Of a stretch of DNA of 64,000 nt, positions 44,401 through 58,128 are shown piece after piece. The position numbers and the translations under genes were made by a program. Origin of the DNA: Austropuccinia psidii (lineage: Eukaryota; Basidiomycota; Pucciniomycetes; Pucciniales; Sphaerophragmiaceae); assembly GCA_023105745.1 (NCBI GenBank), contig JALGQZ010000004.1, forward strand, positions 68,003,112 through 68,067,111, written 5' to 3'. Under the pieces are notes generated by a model that saw only the letters and a program-made list of their open reading frames with translations, did not search any database and was not told where the DNA came from. Every line of letters begins with the position of its first letter. The stretch's first letter is position 1.

Positions 44401-44985
44401 GGCAGGAAAAAAGAGGGCTTATGTCAGTTAAGACTTCTCAAAAATGCTGGTTTTGCACATCTAAGATTGGCCTCTGGGCTTGTATGTTACTACAATGTGC
44501 CCTGTATAATGACAGTGTAATTGAATCAAAAATTCCACGTCAGAATTACAGCTTTTGGTACCCTGTCACACTGTTTGTGTGCCAGTATCCCACAGATACA
44601 CTTGTGGTTTTCAAGTGTATTCTGTACAAGTGGCTTTGTATAAGTGTTATTGAGTTAACAATACACTTAACCACGCCTCAACTGATGGTTTTTCAGTCAG
44701 AGGTGTCCTTATTCAGTCAAGAATACAGGACTTATTGATGGCTTATGTGTTTTTATATACAAAACATGACAAAAATAGTTATTTTCAGTGGGTATCAACC
44801 ACGTGAATAATACTCTTATAATATGAGTATATATAAAGAAAAGGATAAAAATGTATCAAATATATATTTTAATAGAGAAATTACGCCTAAAAAAGGATAA
44901 AACACTTGTTAATAAGTCATAAAAAGAGAAAAGACTTACTTATAAGGTCCAAAAAAAGATTTAAAACACGGCCAGGCCCTCAAAA
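44401..44985 (-). other. Leader of element C
   Basis: About 585 bp between the 5' LTR and gag. Next to the LTR the minus strand reads TTTTGAGGGCCTGGCCGTG, closely matching the block at the same place in elements B, D and E (candidate primer-binding or leader element). Confidence 0.55.
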
Positions 44986-46426
44986 TGTCAGGATGAAACT
45001 ATGATGAAGGTGTAAATAGGCTAAATACAACTTTATCTATGTTTGTGACACGGTAAAATAGTTTAAAAAAAGAGTTATAAGGTTTAAAAGATATTTTAAT
45101 TTAAGATAAAAAGGGCTTTACTATATATGATATAGTGGTGGTGAGCGCTGTTGAAAGCCCTGGGTGCAGCTTTATCTGTTGGGTTACAATAATAAAAGAC
45201 TACAATAATTAAATTTGTAATTATAGCTGATTATTAACCAAGAGTAAAACTGTTTTTTACAGTTTACTATGTAGGTTATTCAAGAGCAGGATGAGGAGAT
45301 GATTTTGGCTGTGAGAAGCCCTCCTTTTATCCTGAAATTGGGGTGGAAAGGCTGCTAGACCTTTCCACGTAGAGGAAGTGAAGATTTTTCACTCTCCAGG
45401 ACAGGCTTGTGGTTTGCAAACAGCCTGTATACCCTGTATTGGGCTCAGATGTGGTTTTGAAACCACATCTAGGCGGTTTTCACCAAGACAGGGTGAAAAT
45501 TTTCATCTGGGGAGCTCACAGCCTGATTCTGATGTGTATGACGCGTAGAGTGCTGTACAGGAACTGTATGGGACCCCAGTATTGACTGACATATGAGGTA
45601 TTGAAGTAAAAACATGCTTCTTTGTCTCTTTGACACCTCATATTCATGGTTATGGGATATTATCCCATGGTAAAGCTGTATATGACAGCAGGTGGGATTT
45701 TAACCTTAAAACAGCCATAACTTTGTCAATTCTTGATATATCACCCTCATAATTGGTTCAGTGTGTATCCCTGTATGAGCTCTACACAATGGTACCCAAC
45801 TTGACATGGTTATCATTAAGTATGACAAAGTTATCCCATGTACAAGTATTTTTGTACATTGGCATGGTTTGGGCAAAAAGCTGTATTAAGCTTGTTTGGC
45901 CAATAACTTCTGTTTTAGTTGAGATATGAGGAAATGGATGGCACCATCAGATAGCTCTGATTGTGCTCTTTCCAAAAAGACCCCACTTTAAGTATCTCAC
46001 ACTAAAACTATAAAAGTTAGATGAGAGGTGAATGTTTTGTTCACCCTTATTTGGTCTGAATTTGACCATAACTCAAGTAATACTGGTGCTAGCTCAGTTT
46101 GACTAGTACCATTGGATAGCCCTGGCTTAGAGATTCAATTTGAGTACCCATTTGATGGGGTTAAGCCTCTTCTTCTAGAGTTTAGATGAGAGGTGAAAAT
46201 TAAGGTTTATGCTCAGCAACTACTTTGAGCCGGAATAACTTTGTTATTTTTGGTCCTATGGTGATGGGACTTATATTTTCAGGAAGAGGTGAGTTTCCTC
46301 TTTCTTTTGATACCTTTTGAGCTAATTTGGCTTGGTTTCATGTTTTGGTGGTATTTTGGCTATACCATTGGTTTATGGTATTTTGGCTGTCATGCTTGTG
46401 CTCTGGTTTTGAGTCACAGGCTGACA
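44986..46426 (-). repeat. 5' LTR of element C
   Basis: Matches 15976-17389 but is 27 bp longer, because TATTTTGGC and its surroundings are repeated near 46360-46390. Flanked on the right by the TTGGT target duplication at 46427-46431. Confidence 0.9.
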
Positions 46427-48956
46427 TTGGTTATCAACCATAACAATGCTTATACTTGATTTTCCAGCTGTATATCCCATTCCTCTTGAAGGTTTGGTTC
46501 TATACATTTTGGCATCTTGTATATTTGTCAGGTTTGTTTCAGATGTCCCAATTTGTGGTAAGTTTGAGTTAACATCTAGTACTTCATAAATTATATCAAT
46601 ATTATTAATTTTTGCATTAATTATATTGATTTCAGCACCTTCAGAACTTTATGACTCTTCTGTCTCTTTATCAGAGTCAGATTCCTCCTCTTTGTCATTG
46701 TGGTTTTCTGTTTCCACAATTTCATTAATCTTTGCCTTTTTGAGGCAATTATTGGCTAATTGTCCAATACCTGCACATTTATGGCATTTTCTTTGCTCAT
46801 TATTGTTTGATGTATTGGGCTTGAAAGATTCTTTTGATTTATCTTTTTTGATAAATGGTTTATTTGGACTTTTAATGTCCAATTTCTTCCAAGTTCTGCC
46901 AATTTTTGTTCTTGTCACTATGTCTTCTAGTGCATTGATATACTCTTCCGTGAAGCATGGTTCTATACACCTGCTTCTTAGGGCTTGTTCTATCTCTCCT
47001 CCACATTTTTTAAGTATTTTCATGTGCACCATTTTCTGTGACATTTCTGGGTACAATGCATTGAGTCTTTCAACTTGTTTTAAGAACCAAATTAAAAGTT
47101 TGTCTTTTTCTGGGTCAAAGAAAGAATTTTCAAATGCATTTTCTATCTTGTACCTCCAGGAAGCATTCGCCAATTTGGTGATTATTTCTTGTTTCCACCA
47201 AGACCAGGTATTTTTGCCATTTGTTTGCCTTATGCCATAATACCATCTTTTTGCAGATTTTTCAAATAATGAATGTAATCTTGCAATCATTAATTCATCT
47301 GGTAAGGCATAATCTTCTTGTAGCATGTCAATTGTTTTGATAAATGACATGTGGTCATATTCACCTTCTCCTGTGAATGTTGGCCATTCTTTTAATTGAG
47401 GTGCTTCCTTCATTATAGCTTGGTTCTTGTCTTGGTAACTCAAGTCTGTTATGAATGGATTTGTTAATTCCTCTTTTGGTTTAACAGGGCTTCTTATGAG
47501 AGAAAATTGTGTTGATAACTTTGGCATATTTAAGTTAGCCTCAGTAATTTTATCCATTTTTTCAGTAATAAGCCTTATTTCACTTTGAATTTCAGCTTTC
47601 AGATGCATTCTTGCTTCATCACTCTTTTCCACATGGTCCAAAAGTAATTTTTGGTGTGATTAAGTCTTCTCTTCAAATTGTTCTACAGAAATACTTAATT
47701 TGTTTAATTTTTCTGTAAAATTATCAATACTCACGTCCTAATTGATTGTCAAAGTTTTTTCTTTGATATCACTTATGTATTTGTACAACTCTTGTTGTCC
47801 TTGTATTAATTTCTGACTATTGTCAATTAATACTTTTGGTTTGTTATTTTCAATCATAAATTCTATGTTATCAATTTCTTTTTTATTTTGTACAATAAGT
47901 TTTGTTAAAGATGATAAGCTATTATTTATTCTTTGGAAAGATAATAAACTATTTTTAATGTCTTTAAGTGGTAAAATACTATTTTTAAGCTCTGTTAAAG
48001 TATTTACAAATTCAGGAGACAAGGTTTTTTCTTTGGGAAATGGGGTTGTCTCATTCTTTGTAACTCTTTGTTTTTGAATTCCATCAAAGTTCTGGCCATG
48101 TTGAAGACATTGTCCATGGCATCTTTTTGGATTTTGGGGATCCTGTAGCTTGGGGAATATGGTTTTCTCCAATTCTTTTTCTTGTTCTTCTTCCCTTCTT
48201 GGGGAAGTGGGTTGGCTTGGGGCTTGCTGGTAGACACTACTGGGGCTTCTTCCTTGGTTGCCTCCTTTGTTTTGGCATGATACTCCTTGAGCTTTTTTAT
48301 TTGAGGTTTGGATGATAGGGGTTCCATCCATTGGAGTATCTCACTATTTCCTCCTATTTCAGGAACTTTTTGAGGATGTGCCAGGAGGTCATCACTCCTT
48401 GGTGTATTTGGGGAAACATTTCCCAATATTTGTCCTTGTACACTGTGTAGTACTGTTTGTACTGGCTCAAGTAAATGTCTATTTGAGCCCTCTGAATGTG
48501 ATTTGTACCTGTTTGAGTCACTCATACTTATTTCCAATTCATGTTCAGATATCATGGCATTTTTGGGACTTTCCTTTGGGATAAGGCACTTCCTTGTGTG
48601 GAATCTGTTCCACTGGGGATATTGCCCTTCCTTTTCCCTTTTGAGGAATCAATTCTACCTCTGAGTCCAGCTCCATCTGATTGGATGGAGTATTGGGAGC
48701 CTCTTCTGGTAGTCATATTACAAGAAAAATAAGAAATAAGAGGATTTCAGAACAGGAACTCTTCTTATGGCAATTTATAAATGAGGTACTCACCTTCAGA
48801 GTCCTGAATGGTGGGTCCTGGAAAGTCCAATTTCTTGGCTTTCTTTTTCTTGGTAATTATTGCTGTTGGATAACTTTGACAAGTTTCTTCCACCAATCTT
48901 TCAACAGTGGTCTGGTTGTCCTCTGTTGGGTTGTCTTCAAACACTAAAAAAGACAA
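46427..48956 (-). pseudogene. Gag and start of protease region of element B
   Basis: Minus-strand capsid region at 47641-46649 ([39 protein letters not shown]) with a zinc knuckle CHKCAGIGQLANNC in which the His is Gln. Upstream are the N-terminal gag frames 48555-48004 and 48331-47738 (overlapping) and a short 5' exon near 48956-48790 (EDNPTEDNQTTVERLVEETC) that appears to be spliced to gag. Stops near 47640 and 46645 break the frame. The region ends at the insertion point of element C, and the protein continues at 15970. Confidence 0.78.
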
Positions 48957-49458
48957 ATAAATATAAGTCTTTTATGTAAAAGTGTTCTTTTTGGTAAGAT
49001 ATGGCAATTTTCCACGTAAAAATTGCTTTTATATCTTTTAAAAATTGAAACTAATCAAAAAAATGAAATTAAAATGAATAAAATAAGTTCTTTAATGGTT
49101 TTTGATATTTTTTTTTCTTTTAATATTTTTTATGTTTTTTTTTATTTTCAAAGAATAAAACAAAAATGAATATGATTCTTTTATAAAGTTAATTTATAAT
49201 ATAAAATTATTTTTAATTTATAAAATATCTTTTTTAATCACTAGAGTCACTCAAAGAAATTTTTCGCAAGTCTAAGGATGTGAAAAACCACGTGTAAGAC
49301 AATACAATTGCTTTCAAATGCCTCAATAGCTTTTAAAATCAATAAATATAAAATTATTATATAATTTTATGATTAGAAGTATAATTTATTATTGGATCAT
49401 CCTAATTAGAATCGTTTTAAACGTCTTTTAGAGTAAATATCATGGCCAGGCCCCCAAA
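48957..49458 (-). other. Leader of element B
   Basis: AT-rich, about 500 bp, no gene. Adjacent to the LTR the plus strand reads CCAGGCCCCCAAA (49446-49458), the reverse complement of the TTTGGGGGCCTGG block. Confidence 0.6.
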
Positions 49459-49475
49459 TGTAAGGTTTGACTATG
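49459..49475 (-). repeat. First 17 bp of the split 5' LTR of element B
   Basis: TGTAAGGTTTGACTATG, cut off by the insertion of element D; the last five bases CTATG are the left copy of D's target duplication. Confidence 0.9.
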
Positions 49476-51478
49476 TGTGAGCCTTTGAGATATGACCACA
49501 TACCCAATAAGGTCACAAAAAAGTTTCAGAATAATTATACCTTTAATATAATTATATTTAAATTAATTAGAATAATTATACATTAAAAATAATTACTTAA
49601 ATATACAAAAAATACCATAAATTGGTACAAAAACTGGTTTAACTTAAAAGCCAATGAATCAAAATGTAAAATAAATTATACCATTGGATTCCCATGGAAA
49701 AATACACATATACCATTTTTATGGCATATCTGTAAAGTCAATATTTAAGGAATTATAAGGTATAATACCTTATAAAATCCATAAAAACTGATTTATCTCA
49801 AGGACTAATGAAACAACATGTGAAATAAATTGTACCAGTGGATTCTTCATGTAAATCCACACATAAAACAATTAATAAGCTAATTTCCAATGTTAATACC
49901 TAAGGAAGTATCCTGAATATATGCACTTTTTTGGTCAACGCATATATTCAAGGATCATAGCTAATATCTTCTAAACTATAGATGATAGAATGATGAACCA
50001 AAAATAAAGTTACCACGTAATTACTGTAGGAACACAGATATGAACCTTATTTTACAAATTATAAACAAGGTTAAAACCTATGATGAAATATTGATAAAAA
50101 TCAACAGAGCTGTTGACCACTTTGTTGTGAAAGTGCTCCAAACTTAAAAAAGAGTATACAGTTGGATTCTACTAGTTCATTCGAGAAGAATTATGTAATA
50201 TTTATTATTAAATTCAGGGTATAACCCCCTGAAATCAAGGTTTGAAGTTTAAAATATTGAATTTCGACAGAAAAGATGAGTTACAAGAAAAATCATCAAA
50301 ATTAGAGTTTTGATGATGTAATGAAAAGCTCTTGGAAGCATAATAAGGTTATGTCAGGCTATCAGAATTCACTCTCTGAATTACTGTAGCGTGTAAATCT
50401 TAAACGTTATTGAGGATCAAAGTTTGAGCTTAATTTGAGCAGTTATGATCACACACTGTAACCTTAATTTAAGTTTAACAGTCTTAAGAGTGATAAAATT
50501 GGTGAATACTATTAGTTTATGATTAAAACTAATAAAATCCACGAAGTTTGGGGTTCTGCCAAGCCTCTGATGTCATCAATTTTAGAGTTATAGTGATAAC
50601 TCTAAATAATGGTGTAATAATGATGTAATATGGTTTGATCATGATGTAATCACCCTCAAACCTTAAAATATTGATCAATTCCAGTGGATATGATCAGTAC
50701 ATGTCTACTAGAAGCCTGTTGGACTCTAGGAGGGAGGTATTTACTATAAATAGAGCTCTTTTTACTCTATTTACCCCTCAGACGCATCAAAAACATTAAA
50801 TCAATTAAATAAAAGGTAATTTCTTTATTCTTTATATATAAAATTCTTATATTATTAAAGACCAAAGACCATCTTCATATTAATTATCATTTTTGTGTGA
50901 TTAAATCAAATCTTTAATTGTTTTTGTCATAAATCTCTCTACAAACTCATTTCCACGTAAAATCAAGAAATTTAGTAAATTCTCTTTATTTTTATTGTAA
51001 ATACAATTTGAAAAAGTTGTATTATATTCTTTTGGCGTAAAATATCTCAAAATTATTATTTTAAGTGTTAAAAGTAGGTTATTTCATCTTATTATTACTC
51101 TTAATAATTCTTAATTAATATAAATAGTATTTATATTAATATATAACTTTAATATTGGTAATATTATTGTTATTAATTGTTTTTTATTTATAAAAAACAA
51201 TTTTTTGCGCCTTTATTATTTGTTGGTAACAATAATAAAGAGCTTTATAATATATTAATTATTTTATATTAATATATTATTTTCAATATTATAATTTTAT
51301 ATAATATTAATTATATTATTATATTTATTTAAAAAATAATATTTTTACGCCATAATAATAATATTTCTTTATTATTATTATTATTTTAATCTTATTTATT
51401 TCAATTATGAGGACATTCAGAGTACAATAAATAATAAATTAGTAATTTTTACTTATTGTTTCATAGTCAAACCTTACA
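49476..51478 (+). repeat. 5' LTR of element D
   Basis: TGTGAGCC...CCTTACA, AT-rich, with a short GC block and a TATA-like TATAAATAGAG near 50745. Followed at 51479 by TTTGGGGGCCTGGCCGTG. No gene inside. Confidence 0.92.
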
Positions 51479-52210
51479 TTTGGGGGCCTGGCCGTGATAT
51501 TTACTTAAAAGACCTTTAAAAAGATTCTATTTGGGTTTATCCAATAATAAATTATATTTATAATCATAAAATTATATAATAATCTTATATTTTATTTATT
51601 TTAAAAGCTATTGAGGCATTTGGAAAGCAATTGTACTTTCTTACACGTGGTTTTTCACATCCTTAGACTTGCAAGAACTTTCTTTGAGTGACTCTAGTGA
51701 TTAAAAGAGATATTTTATAAATTAAAAATAATTTTTATTATAATTTAATTTTATAAGAATCATATTCATTTTTTATTTTATTCTTTAAAAATAAAAAAAA
51801 TATATATAAAAAATATTAAAAAATATTAAAAACCAATAAGAAAGTTATTTTTATTCATTTTTATTCATTTCTTTATGCATTTCAAGTTTTTAAAGATATA
51901 AAAGCAATTTCTACGTGGAAAATTGCCATATCTTGCCAAAAATAACACTTCTTATAAAAAGACTTATATTTATTTGTCTTTTTTAGTGTTTCAAGATAAC
52001 CCAACAGAAGACAACCAAGCCACTGTTGAGATGTTGGTGGAAGAAACTTGCCAAAGTTCTCCAACACCAGTTATCACCAAAAGAAAGAAAGCTAAGAAAT
52101 TAGACTTTCCAGGACCCACCATTCAAGACTCTGAAGGTGAGCACCTCTTTTTAAATTGCCATAAAAGAATTTCATTCTAAAATACTTTTATTTTTTCTTA
52201 TTCTTTAATT
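51479..52210 (+). other. Leader of element D with a short spliced 5' gag exon
   Basis: An open stretch at about 51986-52137 (QDNPTEDNQATVEMLVEETC ... TIQDSEG) ends at a GTGAGC donor; an acceptor ACCAG lies at about 52221. The same exon exists in element B, which supports real splicing. The spliced frame ([19 protein letters not shown]) differs from the main gag frame and meets a stop near 52370 in this copy. Confidence 0.5.
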
Positions 52211-55200
52211 ATGACTACCAGAAGAGGTTCCCAATACTCCATCCAATCAGATGGAGCTGGACTCAGAGGTAGAATTGATCCCTCAAAAGGGAAAAGAAAG
52301 GGCAATATCCCCAGTGGAACAGAATCCACACAAGGAAGTGCCATATCCCAAAGGCAAGTCCCAGAAATGCCCATGATATCTGAGCCTGAATTGGAACTAA
52401 GTATTAGTAACTCAAACAGGTACAAATCACATTCAGAGGGCTCAAATAGACATCCACATGAGCCAGTACAAGCAGTATTGCACAGTGTACAAGGACAAAG
52501 ATTGGGAAATGTTGCCTCAAGTACACCAAGGAGTGATGAACTGCTGGCACATCCTGAAAAAGTTCCTCAAAGAGGAGGAGATAGTGAAATACTCCAATGG
52601 ATGGAATCCACTGTCATCCAAACCTCAAATCAAAAAAATCAAGGACTACCATGCCAAAAAGAGGGAGGCAACCAAGGAAGAAGCCCCAGTAGCTTCTACC
52701 AGCAAGCCCCAAGCCAACCCACTTCCCCAAGAAGGGAAGAAGAACAAGAAAAAGCATTGGAGGAAGCCATACTCCCCAAGCTACAGAATCCCAAGAATCC
52801 AAAAGGATGCCATGGACAATGTTTTCAACATGGCCAGAACCTTGATGGAATTCAAGGACAAGGAAGAGCAAAGAATGAGACAACCTCATTTCCCAAAGAA
52901 ATAACCTTGTCCAAAGATGTTGTAAATACTTTAACAGAAATTAAGAATAGTATATTACCTCTAAGAGAAATTAAAGATAGTTTATTATCACTACAAGAAA
53001 TAAATAACAATTTATCTTCTTTAACAAGAATTGTTGAGCAAAACAAGAAAGAAATTGACAACATTAAGTTTATTGTTGAAAATAATAAACCAAAGAATTT
53101 AATTGAAAATACTCAAAAATTAATACAAGGACAACAAGAATTGTATAAATACATAAAAGATATCAAAGACAAAACTTTGACAATCAATTATGATGTGAGT
53201 ATTGACAATCTTACAGAAACATTAAATAAATTAAGTATTTCTGTAGAAAAATTTGAAGAAAAAACTTCATCACACCAAAAATTACTTTTGGACCATGTGG
53301 AAAAAAGTGATGAAGCAAGAATGCATCTAAAAGATGATATTCAGAGTGAAATAAGGCTTATCACTGAAAAAATGGATAAAGTTAATGAGGCTAATTTAAA
53401 TATGCCAAAATTATCAACACCATTTTCTCATATAAGAAGCCCTGTTAAAACAAAAGAGGAATTGTCAAATCCTTTCATAACAGACTTAAGTCACCAAGAT
53501 AATAACCAAGTCTTAATGAAGGAAGCACCTCAATTAAAAGAATGGCCAGCATTCACAGGAGAAGGTGAATATGACCACATGTCATTTATTAAAACAATTG
53601 ACATGTTACAAGAAGACTATGCCATACCAGATGAATTAATCACTGCAAGATTACATTCATTGTTTGAGAAATCTGCAAAAAGATGGTATTATGGCATAAG
53701 ACAAACAAATGGTAAAAATACCTGGTCTTGGTGGAAACAAGAAATAATCACCAAGTGGGCAAATGATGCCTGGAGGTATAAAATAGAAAATGCATTTGAA
53801 AATTTTTTCTTTGACCCAGAGAAAGATAAACCTTTAACTTGGTTCTTAAAACAAGTTGAAAGGCTTAATGCACTGTACCCAGAAATGTCACAGAAAATGG
53901 TGCATATGAAAATACTTAAAAAATGTGGAGGGGAACTAGAACATGCCCTAAGAAGCAGGTGTATAGAACCATGCTCCACAGAAGAGTATATAAATGCACT
54001 AGAAGATATAGTGACAAGAACAAAAATTGGCAGGACTTGGAAAAGATTGGACATTAAAAGCCCAAACAAACCATTTATCAAAAAAGATAAATCAAAAGAA
54101 TCCTTTAAGCCCAATACATCCGACAATAATGAGCAAAGAAAATGCCATAAATGTGGAGGTATTGGACACTTAGCCAATAATTGCCTTAAAAAAGCAAAGA
54201 TTAATGAAATTGTGGAAACAGAAAACCACAATGACAAAGAAGAGGAATCTGACTCTGAAAAAAAAACAGAAGAGTCAGAAAGCTCTGAAAGTGATGAAAT
54301 CAATATAATTAATGCACAAATTAATAATATTGATATAATTTATGAAGTACTGGATGTTAATTCAAACTTGCCACAAGTTGGAACATCTGACACAAACCTG
54401 ACAAACATACAAGATTCCAAAATGTATAGAACCAAACCTGCAAGAGGAATGGGATATACAGCTGGAAAATCAAGTATAAGTATTGTTATGGTTGATAACC
54501 AAGAAGGAAAAGTTAACTTGGATACAGGAGCATATTGCACTTGTGTTGGCAAAAGTTATTTAAAAACCATTGTCCCAGACTGGCAAGAAAAACTTATGCC
54601 AATACAAGGTGTCAAATTTAGTAGTGCAAGTGAGAGCATGAAGCCCCTTGGAATAATTGATTTGACACTAATTTTTCCTCATCCCTCACAATGTGTCAGA
54701 ATTAAAGTAGAGTTTGTAGTAATGGACAACTGTACTAGTAATCATTTCATACTTGGGAATGACTACTTATCAATCTATGGTATAGATATCTCCAACCAAA
54801 AGGATAGATATTTTACCATAGGAGATAACAAAAGACAAAAGTTTGGATTCTTAAATAACAAAAAACAAATCACAGTTATTAAGAATGAAGAAAAAATTCC
54901 AGAAAAGGAACTTTTTATATCTGAGCAACTTAAAGAGGCAGAATTCAATCAAGAATTAACAGAAAAAATGAAAGAAAAATTGATTGACCTCTTATTTAAG
55001 TATAAAAATGCCTTTGCAACTGACAAAGAGCCACTAGGTGCCATAATTGGACATAAAGTGGATATAATTCTTAATGTAGAAAAGCCTTACCCACCTTTCT
55101 TAAGAAGACCTGCACATCCAGCCAGTCCAAGAGCTAGAGAAGCCTTAGAGGTGCACATTAAAGAATTAATGGACCTTGGAGTATTAAGAAAGGTTGGACA

Positions 55201-58009
55201 TAATGAACAAGTAGAAGTTACTACACCTGTCATTATAACTTGGCATAATGGAAAATCAAGGATGGTAGTAGACTTCAGAGCCCTGAATACCTATACCATT
55301 CCAGACAGATATCCAATACCCAGAATCCATGAGACATTGACCCAATTGTCACAAGCTAAGTTCATCACAGCTATGGATGCTCTTAAGGGTTTTCATCAAA
55401 ATGTCTTAACAGACAATGCCAAGAAACTACTAAGAATAATAGTCCATTGTGGAATTTTTGAATACTTAAGAATGCCATTTGGGATAAAAAATGCACCTTC
55501 CCATTATCAAAGAATGATGAATACCATATTTCCTGAAGAATTATCAGAAGGATGGTTAATTATCTACATTGATGATATCATAGTTTGCTCAGAAACTTGG
55601 GAAAATCACCTTACAAGACTAGAAAGGGTACTACAGAAAATAGTCCAAGTAAATATGGAAATTTCATTGAAAAAGTGTCATTTTGCATATAGTGAATTAA
55701 AAGCACTAGGACATGTGGTATCTGGCCTTAGTCTAGGCAAAGACAAAAATAAAGTAGCAGCAGTACTACTTAAACCAATGCCTCAAGCTAAAAAAGAAAT
55801 GCAATCATTTCAAGGATTTGCTGGTTACTATAGACAGCATATAAAGGACTTTGCAAAGATTGCTAAATCCTTGTATAAGCTATGTGACCAACAAACAGTC
55901 TATGAAATGACAGAAGAAAGAGTCAAGTCATATGAAGAATTGAAAAATTCCTTAACAAATGCCCCATTTCCTCTAATGCCAGATTGGAAACTACCTTTCA
56001 AACTGTACATTGATGCTTGTGGAGAAGTACTAGGTGCTGCACTTCACCAAACACAAATTATCAATGATAAACCAGTGGAAGGACCAATTTGTTTCATTTC
56101 AAGGAAAATTAAGCCAACAGAAGCAAGGTATGGAGCAAGCCAAATGGAATGCTTATGCTTAGTGTGGGCTTTAGAAAAACTGCATTATTATTTGGATGGC
56201 ACAGTATTTGATGTAATCACAGACTTTAATGCTGTGAAATCACTATTAAATATGAAGACTCCAAATAGACATATGCTGAGATGGCAAATTGCTATCCAGG
56301 AATATAGAGGAAATATGACTATTGTTCATAAATCTGGAAATATTCACAAAAATGCAGATGGTCTTAGCAGATGGGCTCTAGCAAATACCCCTGACAATCC
56401 AGCATGGGTACCACAAGAAGAGCACCATATAGAAGGAATATGTGTTACAGACATTGGCACAGAATTCTTTAACCAAGTTAAAGAAAGCTATAAGACAGAC
56501 AAAAATTTCCATATTTTAAGCCAACTTCTACTGAAAGACTGCAAAGATCCATCACTTTCATCAAAACTAGATGAAATATGGAAAAAGGCATATGATGAAG
56601 GAAGATTTCACCTCCTTGATGGAATCCTTTACCATAGAACAAAACACACATGTGTTATGGCCTTAACAGATAGAACACTAATAAACACTATTTTACATGA
56701 GTGTCATGATAGTGTTGCATCTGGACATCTCTCAGAAGATAGAACACTAGAGAGGGTAAAAACCTGCTCTTGGTGGCCAAATTGGAAGAAAGATGTTGCA
56801 GAGTACTGCCAAACCTGTGACAGATGTCAAAAAGCCAACAGAGCCACAGGAAAGAAATTTGGAATGATGATCCAAATCCAAGAACCAAAATCCCCATGGG
56901 AAATAGTTCATATGGATTGGGTAACAGCATTACCTCCAGGAGGAGACAGGAGTTATAATGCATGCCTAGTATTAGTTGACAGGTACAGTAAAACTCCCAT
57001 GTTCTTACCATGTCATAAAGATGACACAGCTATGGATACAGCCATAATGATATGGAATAAAGTCATTAGCCACACAGGCTTATTCCAAAATATTATAAGT
57101 GACAGAGACCCAAAGTTCACTTCAGCATTATGGACAAATCTCCATAACTTGTTTGGAACAAAGTTATCATTCTCAACAGCTTATCATCCTCAAACTGATG
57201 GTTTAGCAGAAAGAATGATACAGACCCTAGAGGATATGATCAGAAGATTCTGTGCTTATGGGCTGGAATTCAAAGATTCTGATGGTTTTACCAATGATTG
57301 GTGTACACTAATACCAGCACTTGAACTAGCATATAAGACATCAATCCATTCTTCTACTGGCAAAACACCAGCAATGCTAGAGAAAGGTTGGAATCCAAGA
57401 CTTCCTTATGATACCCTCAAAAAGGACTTAGTGGATATACATCCAACAGCAAGCAGTTTCAAGATAATGCTTGACAAAGCAAGACACCATGCAAACAGAT
57501 GCATGCAAGATTCTTTTAAATATGCAAAAGAAAGATGGGATAAAAGTCATAAGCCACCTGATTTCAAAATAGGAGACTTGGTTTTAGTATCAACCCTTAA
57601 TTTCAATAACATAAAAGGCCCAAAGAAATTGAAAGATTCCTTTACAGGACCATTTATGATAAAAGCACTTCATGAACCCAATGCGGTGCAATTAGAACTC
57701 ACAGGTGAACTAATGAACAAACACCCAACTTTCCCTGTAAGTCTGATAAAACCTTACAGTTCAAGTGACAAGGAGTTATTTCCACTAAGAAATAAACCCC
57801 CACTTGAGATTCCCCCCTTGGAGGAAGGAGAGGAAAAGAAAATAGTAAAAGTCCTTAAAGAAAGAAGGACAAGAAACAAAAAAGAAAGGGAATACCTTGT
57901 AAGGTATAGAAATTCAACTCAAGAAGATGAATGGCTACTTGAGAAAGATATAACAAATGCTGATAAATTACTAAGAAGGTTCAGACATGAAAGAAAACCT
58001 GAAAAATAA
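52211..58009 (+). CDS. Gag-Pol polyprotein of element D (1932 aa, uninterrupted)
   Basis: A single frame with domains in order: gag with coiled-coil stretch (about residues 250-400), capsid (about 430-600), CCHC knuckle [14 protein letters not shown] at about 645; protease LDTGAYCTC at about 769; reverse transcriptase with [13 protein letters not shown] and YIDDI at about 1118; RNase H ([15 protein letters not shown] at about 1265); integrase with the H2C2 finger [11 protein letters not shown]...CDRCQ at about 1495-1540 and catalytic Asp, Asp, Glu in [15 protein letters not shown] and GLAERMIQ (about 1567, 1630, 1665); and a chromodomain-like tail [17 protein letters not shown] near 1890. It would make particles in the cytoplasm and integrate cDNA in the nucleus. 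One RNase H motif reads TDFNAV where relatives have TDCNAV. The start codon chosen is the first ATG, but a spliced upstream exon may supply another start. Confidence 0.93.
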   Translation: MTTRRGSQYSIQSDGAGLRGRIDPSKGKRKGNIPSGTESTQGSAISQRQVPEMPMISEPELELSISNSNRYKSHSEGSNRHPHEPVQAVLHSVQGQRLGNVASSTPRSDELLAHPEKVPQRGGDSEILQWMESTVIQTSNQKNQGLPCQKEGGNQGRSPSSFYQQAPSQPTSPRREEEQEKALEEAILPKLQNPKNPKGCHGQCFQHGQNLDGIQGQGRAKNETTSFPKEITLSKDVVNTLTEIKNSILPLREIKDSLLSLQEINNNLSSLTRIVEQNKKEIDNIKFIVENNKPKNLIENTQKLIQGQQELYKYIKDIKDKTLTINYDVSIDNLTETLNKLSISVEKFEEKTSSHQKLLLDHVEKSDEARMHLKDDIQSEIRLITEKMDKVNEANLNMPKLSTPFSHIRSPVKTKEELSNPFITDLSHQDNNQVLMKEAPQLKEWPAFTGEGEYDHMSFIKTIDMLQEDYAIPDELITARLHSLFEKSAKRWYYGIRQTNGKNTWSWWKQEIITKWANDAWRYKIENAFENFFFDPEKDKPLTWFLKQVERLNALYPEMSQKMVHMKILKKCGGELEHALRSRCIEPCSTEEYINALEDIVTRTKIGRTWKRLDIKSPNKPFIKKDKSKESFKPNTSDNNEQRKCHKCGGIGHLANNCLKKAKINEIVETENHNDKEEESDSEKKTEESESSESDEINIINAQINNIDIIYEVLDVNSNLPQVGTSDTNLTNIQDSKMYRTKPARGMGYTAGKSSISIVMVDNQEGKVNLDTGAYCTCVGKSYLKTIVPDWQEKLMPIQGVKFSSASESMKPLGIIDLTLIFPHPSQCVRIKVEFVVMDNCTSNHFILGNDYLSIYGIDISNQKDRYFTIGDNKRQKFGFLNNKKQITVIKNEEKIPEKELFISEQLKEAEFNQELTEKMKEKLIDLLFKYKNAFATDKEPLGAIIGHKVDIILNVEKPYPPFLRRPAHPASPRAREALEVHIKELMDLGVLRKVGHNEQVEVTTPVIITWHNGKSRMVVDFRALNTYTIPDRYPIPRIHETLTQLSQAKFITAMDALKGFHQNVLTDNAKKLLRIIVHCGIFEYLRMPFGIKNAPSHYQRMMNTIFPEELSEGWLIIYIDDIIVCSETWENHLTRLERVLQKIVQVNMEISLKKCHFAYSELKALGHVVSGLSLGKDKNKVAAVLLKPMPQAKKEMQSFQGFAGYYRQHIKDFAKIAKSLYKLCDQQTVYEMTEERVKSYEELKNSLTNAPFPLMPDWKLPFKLYIDACGEVLGAALHQTQIINDKPVEGPICFISRKIKPTEARYGASQMECLCLVWALEKLHYYLDGTVFDVITDFNAVKSLLNMKTPNRHMLRWQIAIQEYRGNMTIVHKSGNIHKNADGLSRWALANTPDNPAWVPQEEHHIEGICVTDIGTEFFNQVKESYKTDKNFHILSQLLLKDCKDPSLSSKLDEIWKKAYDEGRFHLLDGILYHRTKHTCVMALTDRTLINTILHECHDSVASGHLSEDRTLERVKTCSWWPNWKKDVAEYCQTCDRCQKANRATGKKFGMMIQIQEPKSPWEIVHMDWVTALPPGGDRSYNACLVLVDRYSKTPMFLPCHKDDTAMDTAIMIWNKVISHTGLFQNIISDRDPKFTSALWTNLHNLFGTKLSFSTAYHPQTDGLAERMIQTLEDMIRRFCAYGLEFKDSDGFTNDWCTLIPALELAYKTSIHSSTGKTPAMLEKGWNPRLPYDTLKKDLVDIHPTASSFKIMLDKARHHANRCMQDSFKYAKERWDKSHKPPDFKIGDLVLVSTLNFNNIKGPKKLKDSFTGPFMIKALHEPNAVQLELTGELMNKHPTFPVSLIKPYSSSDKELFPLRNKPPLEIPPLEEGEEKKIVKVLKERRTRNKKEREYLVRYRNSTQEDEWLLEKDITNADKLLRRFRHERKPEK

Positions 58010-58128
58010 AAATAGTTAAGCATTTTTGAGCTTCAAGACTAACAAAGTCTATTGAAGAGGTAGGACAGTGGATGATACCCTAATCACACATATCAGATTG
58101 TGGTACAATCTTTTTTGGTGGTAGGGAA
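58010..58128 (+). other. 3' untranslated region and polypurine tract of element D
   Basis: The purine-rich GGTGGTAGGGAA at 58117-58128 lies immediately before the 3' LTR and is the expected plus-strand primer. The same tract is found beside B's 3' LTR. Confidence 0.75.

Larger units (their letters stand above)
15976..46426 (-). mobile_element. Ty3/gypsy element C, minus strand, carrying transposon F
   Basis: Element C has TG...CA LTRs of 1414 bp (15976-17389) and 1441 bp (44986-46426) starting TGTCAGGATG and ending CAGGCTGACA on the plus strand. It is flanked by the 5-bp duplication TTGGT (15971-15975 and 46427-46431). Removing C rejoins element B's protease region in frame (VDNQ to the left in translation, EGKINLDT to the right). 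C belongs to a different gypsy family from B and D, judged by its LTR and gag. Its gag is interrupted by F at 22883-43653. Confidence 0.93.
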
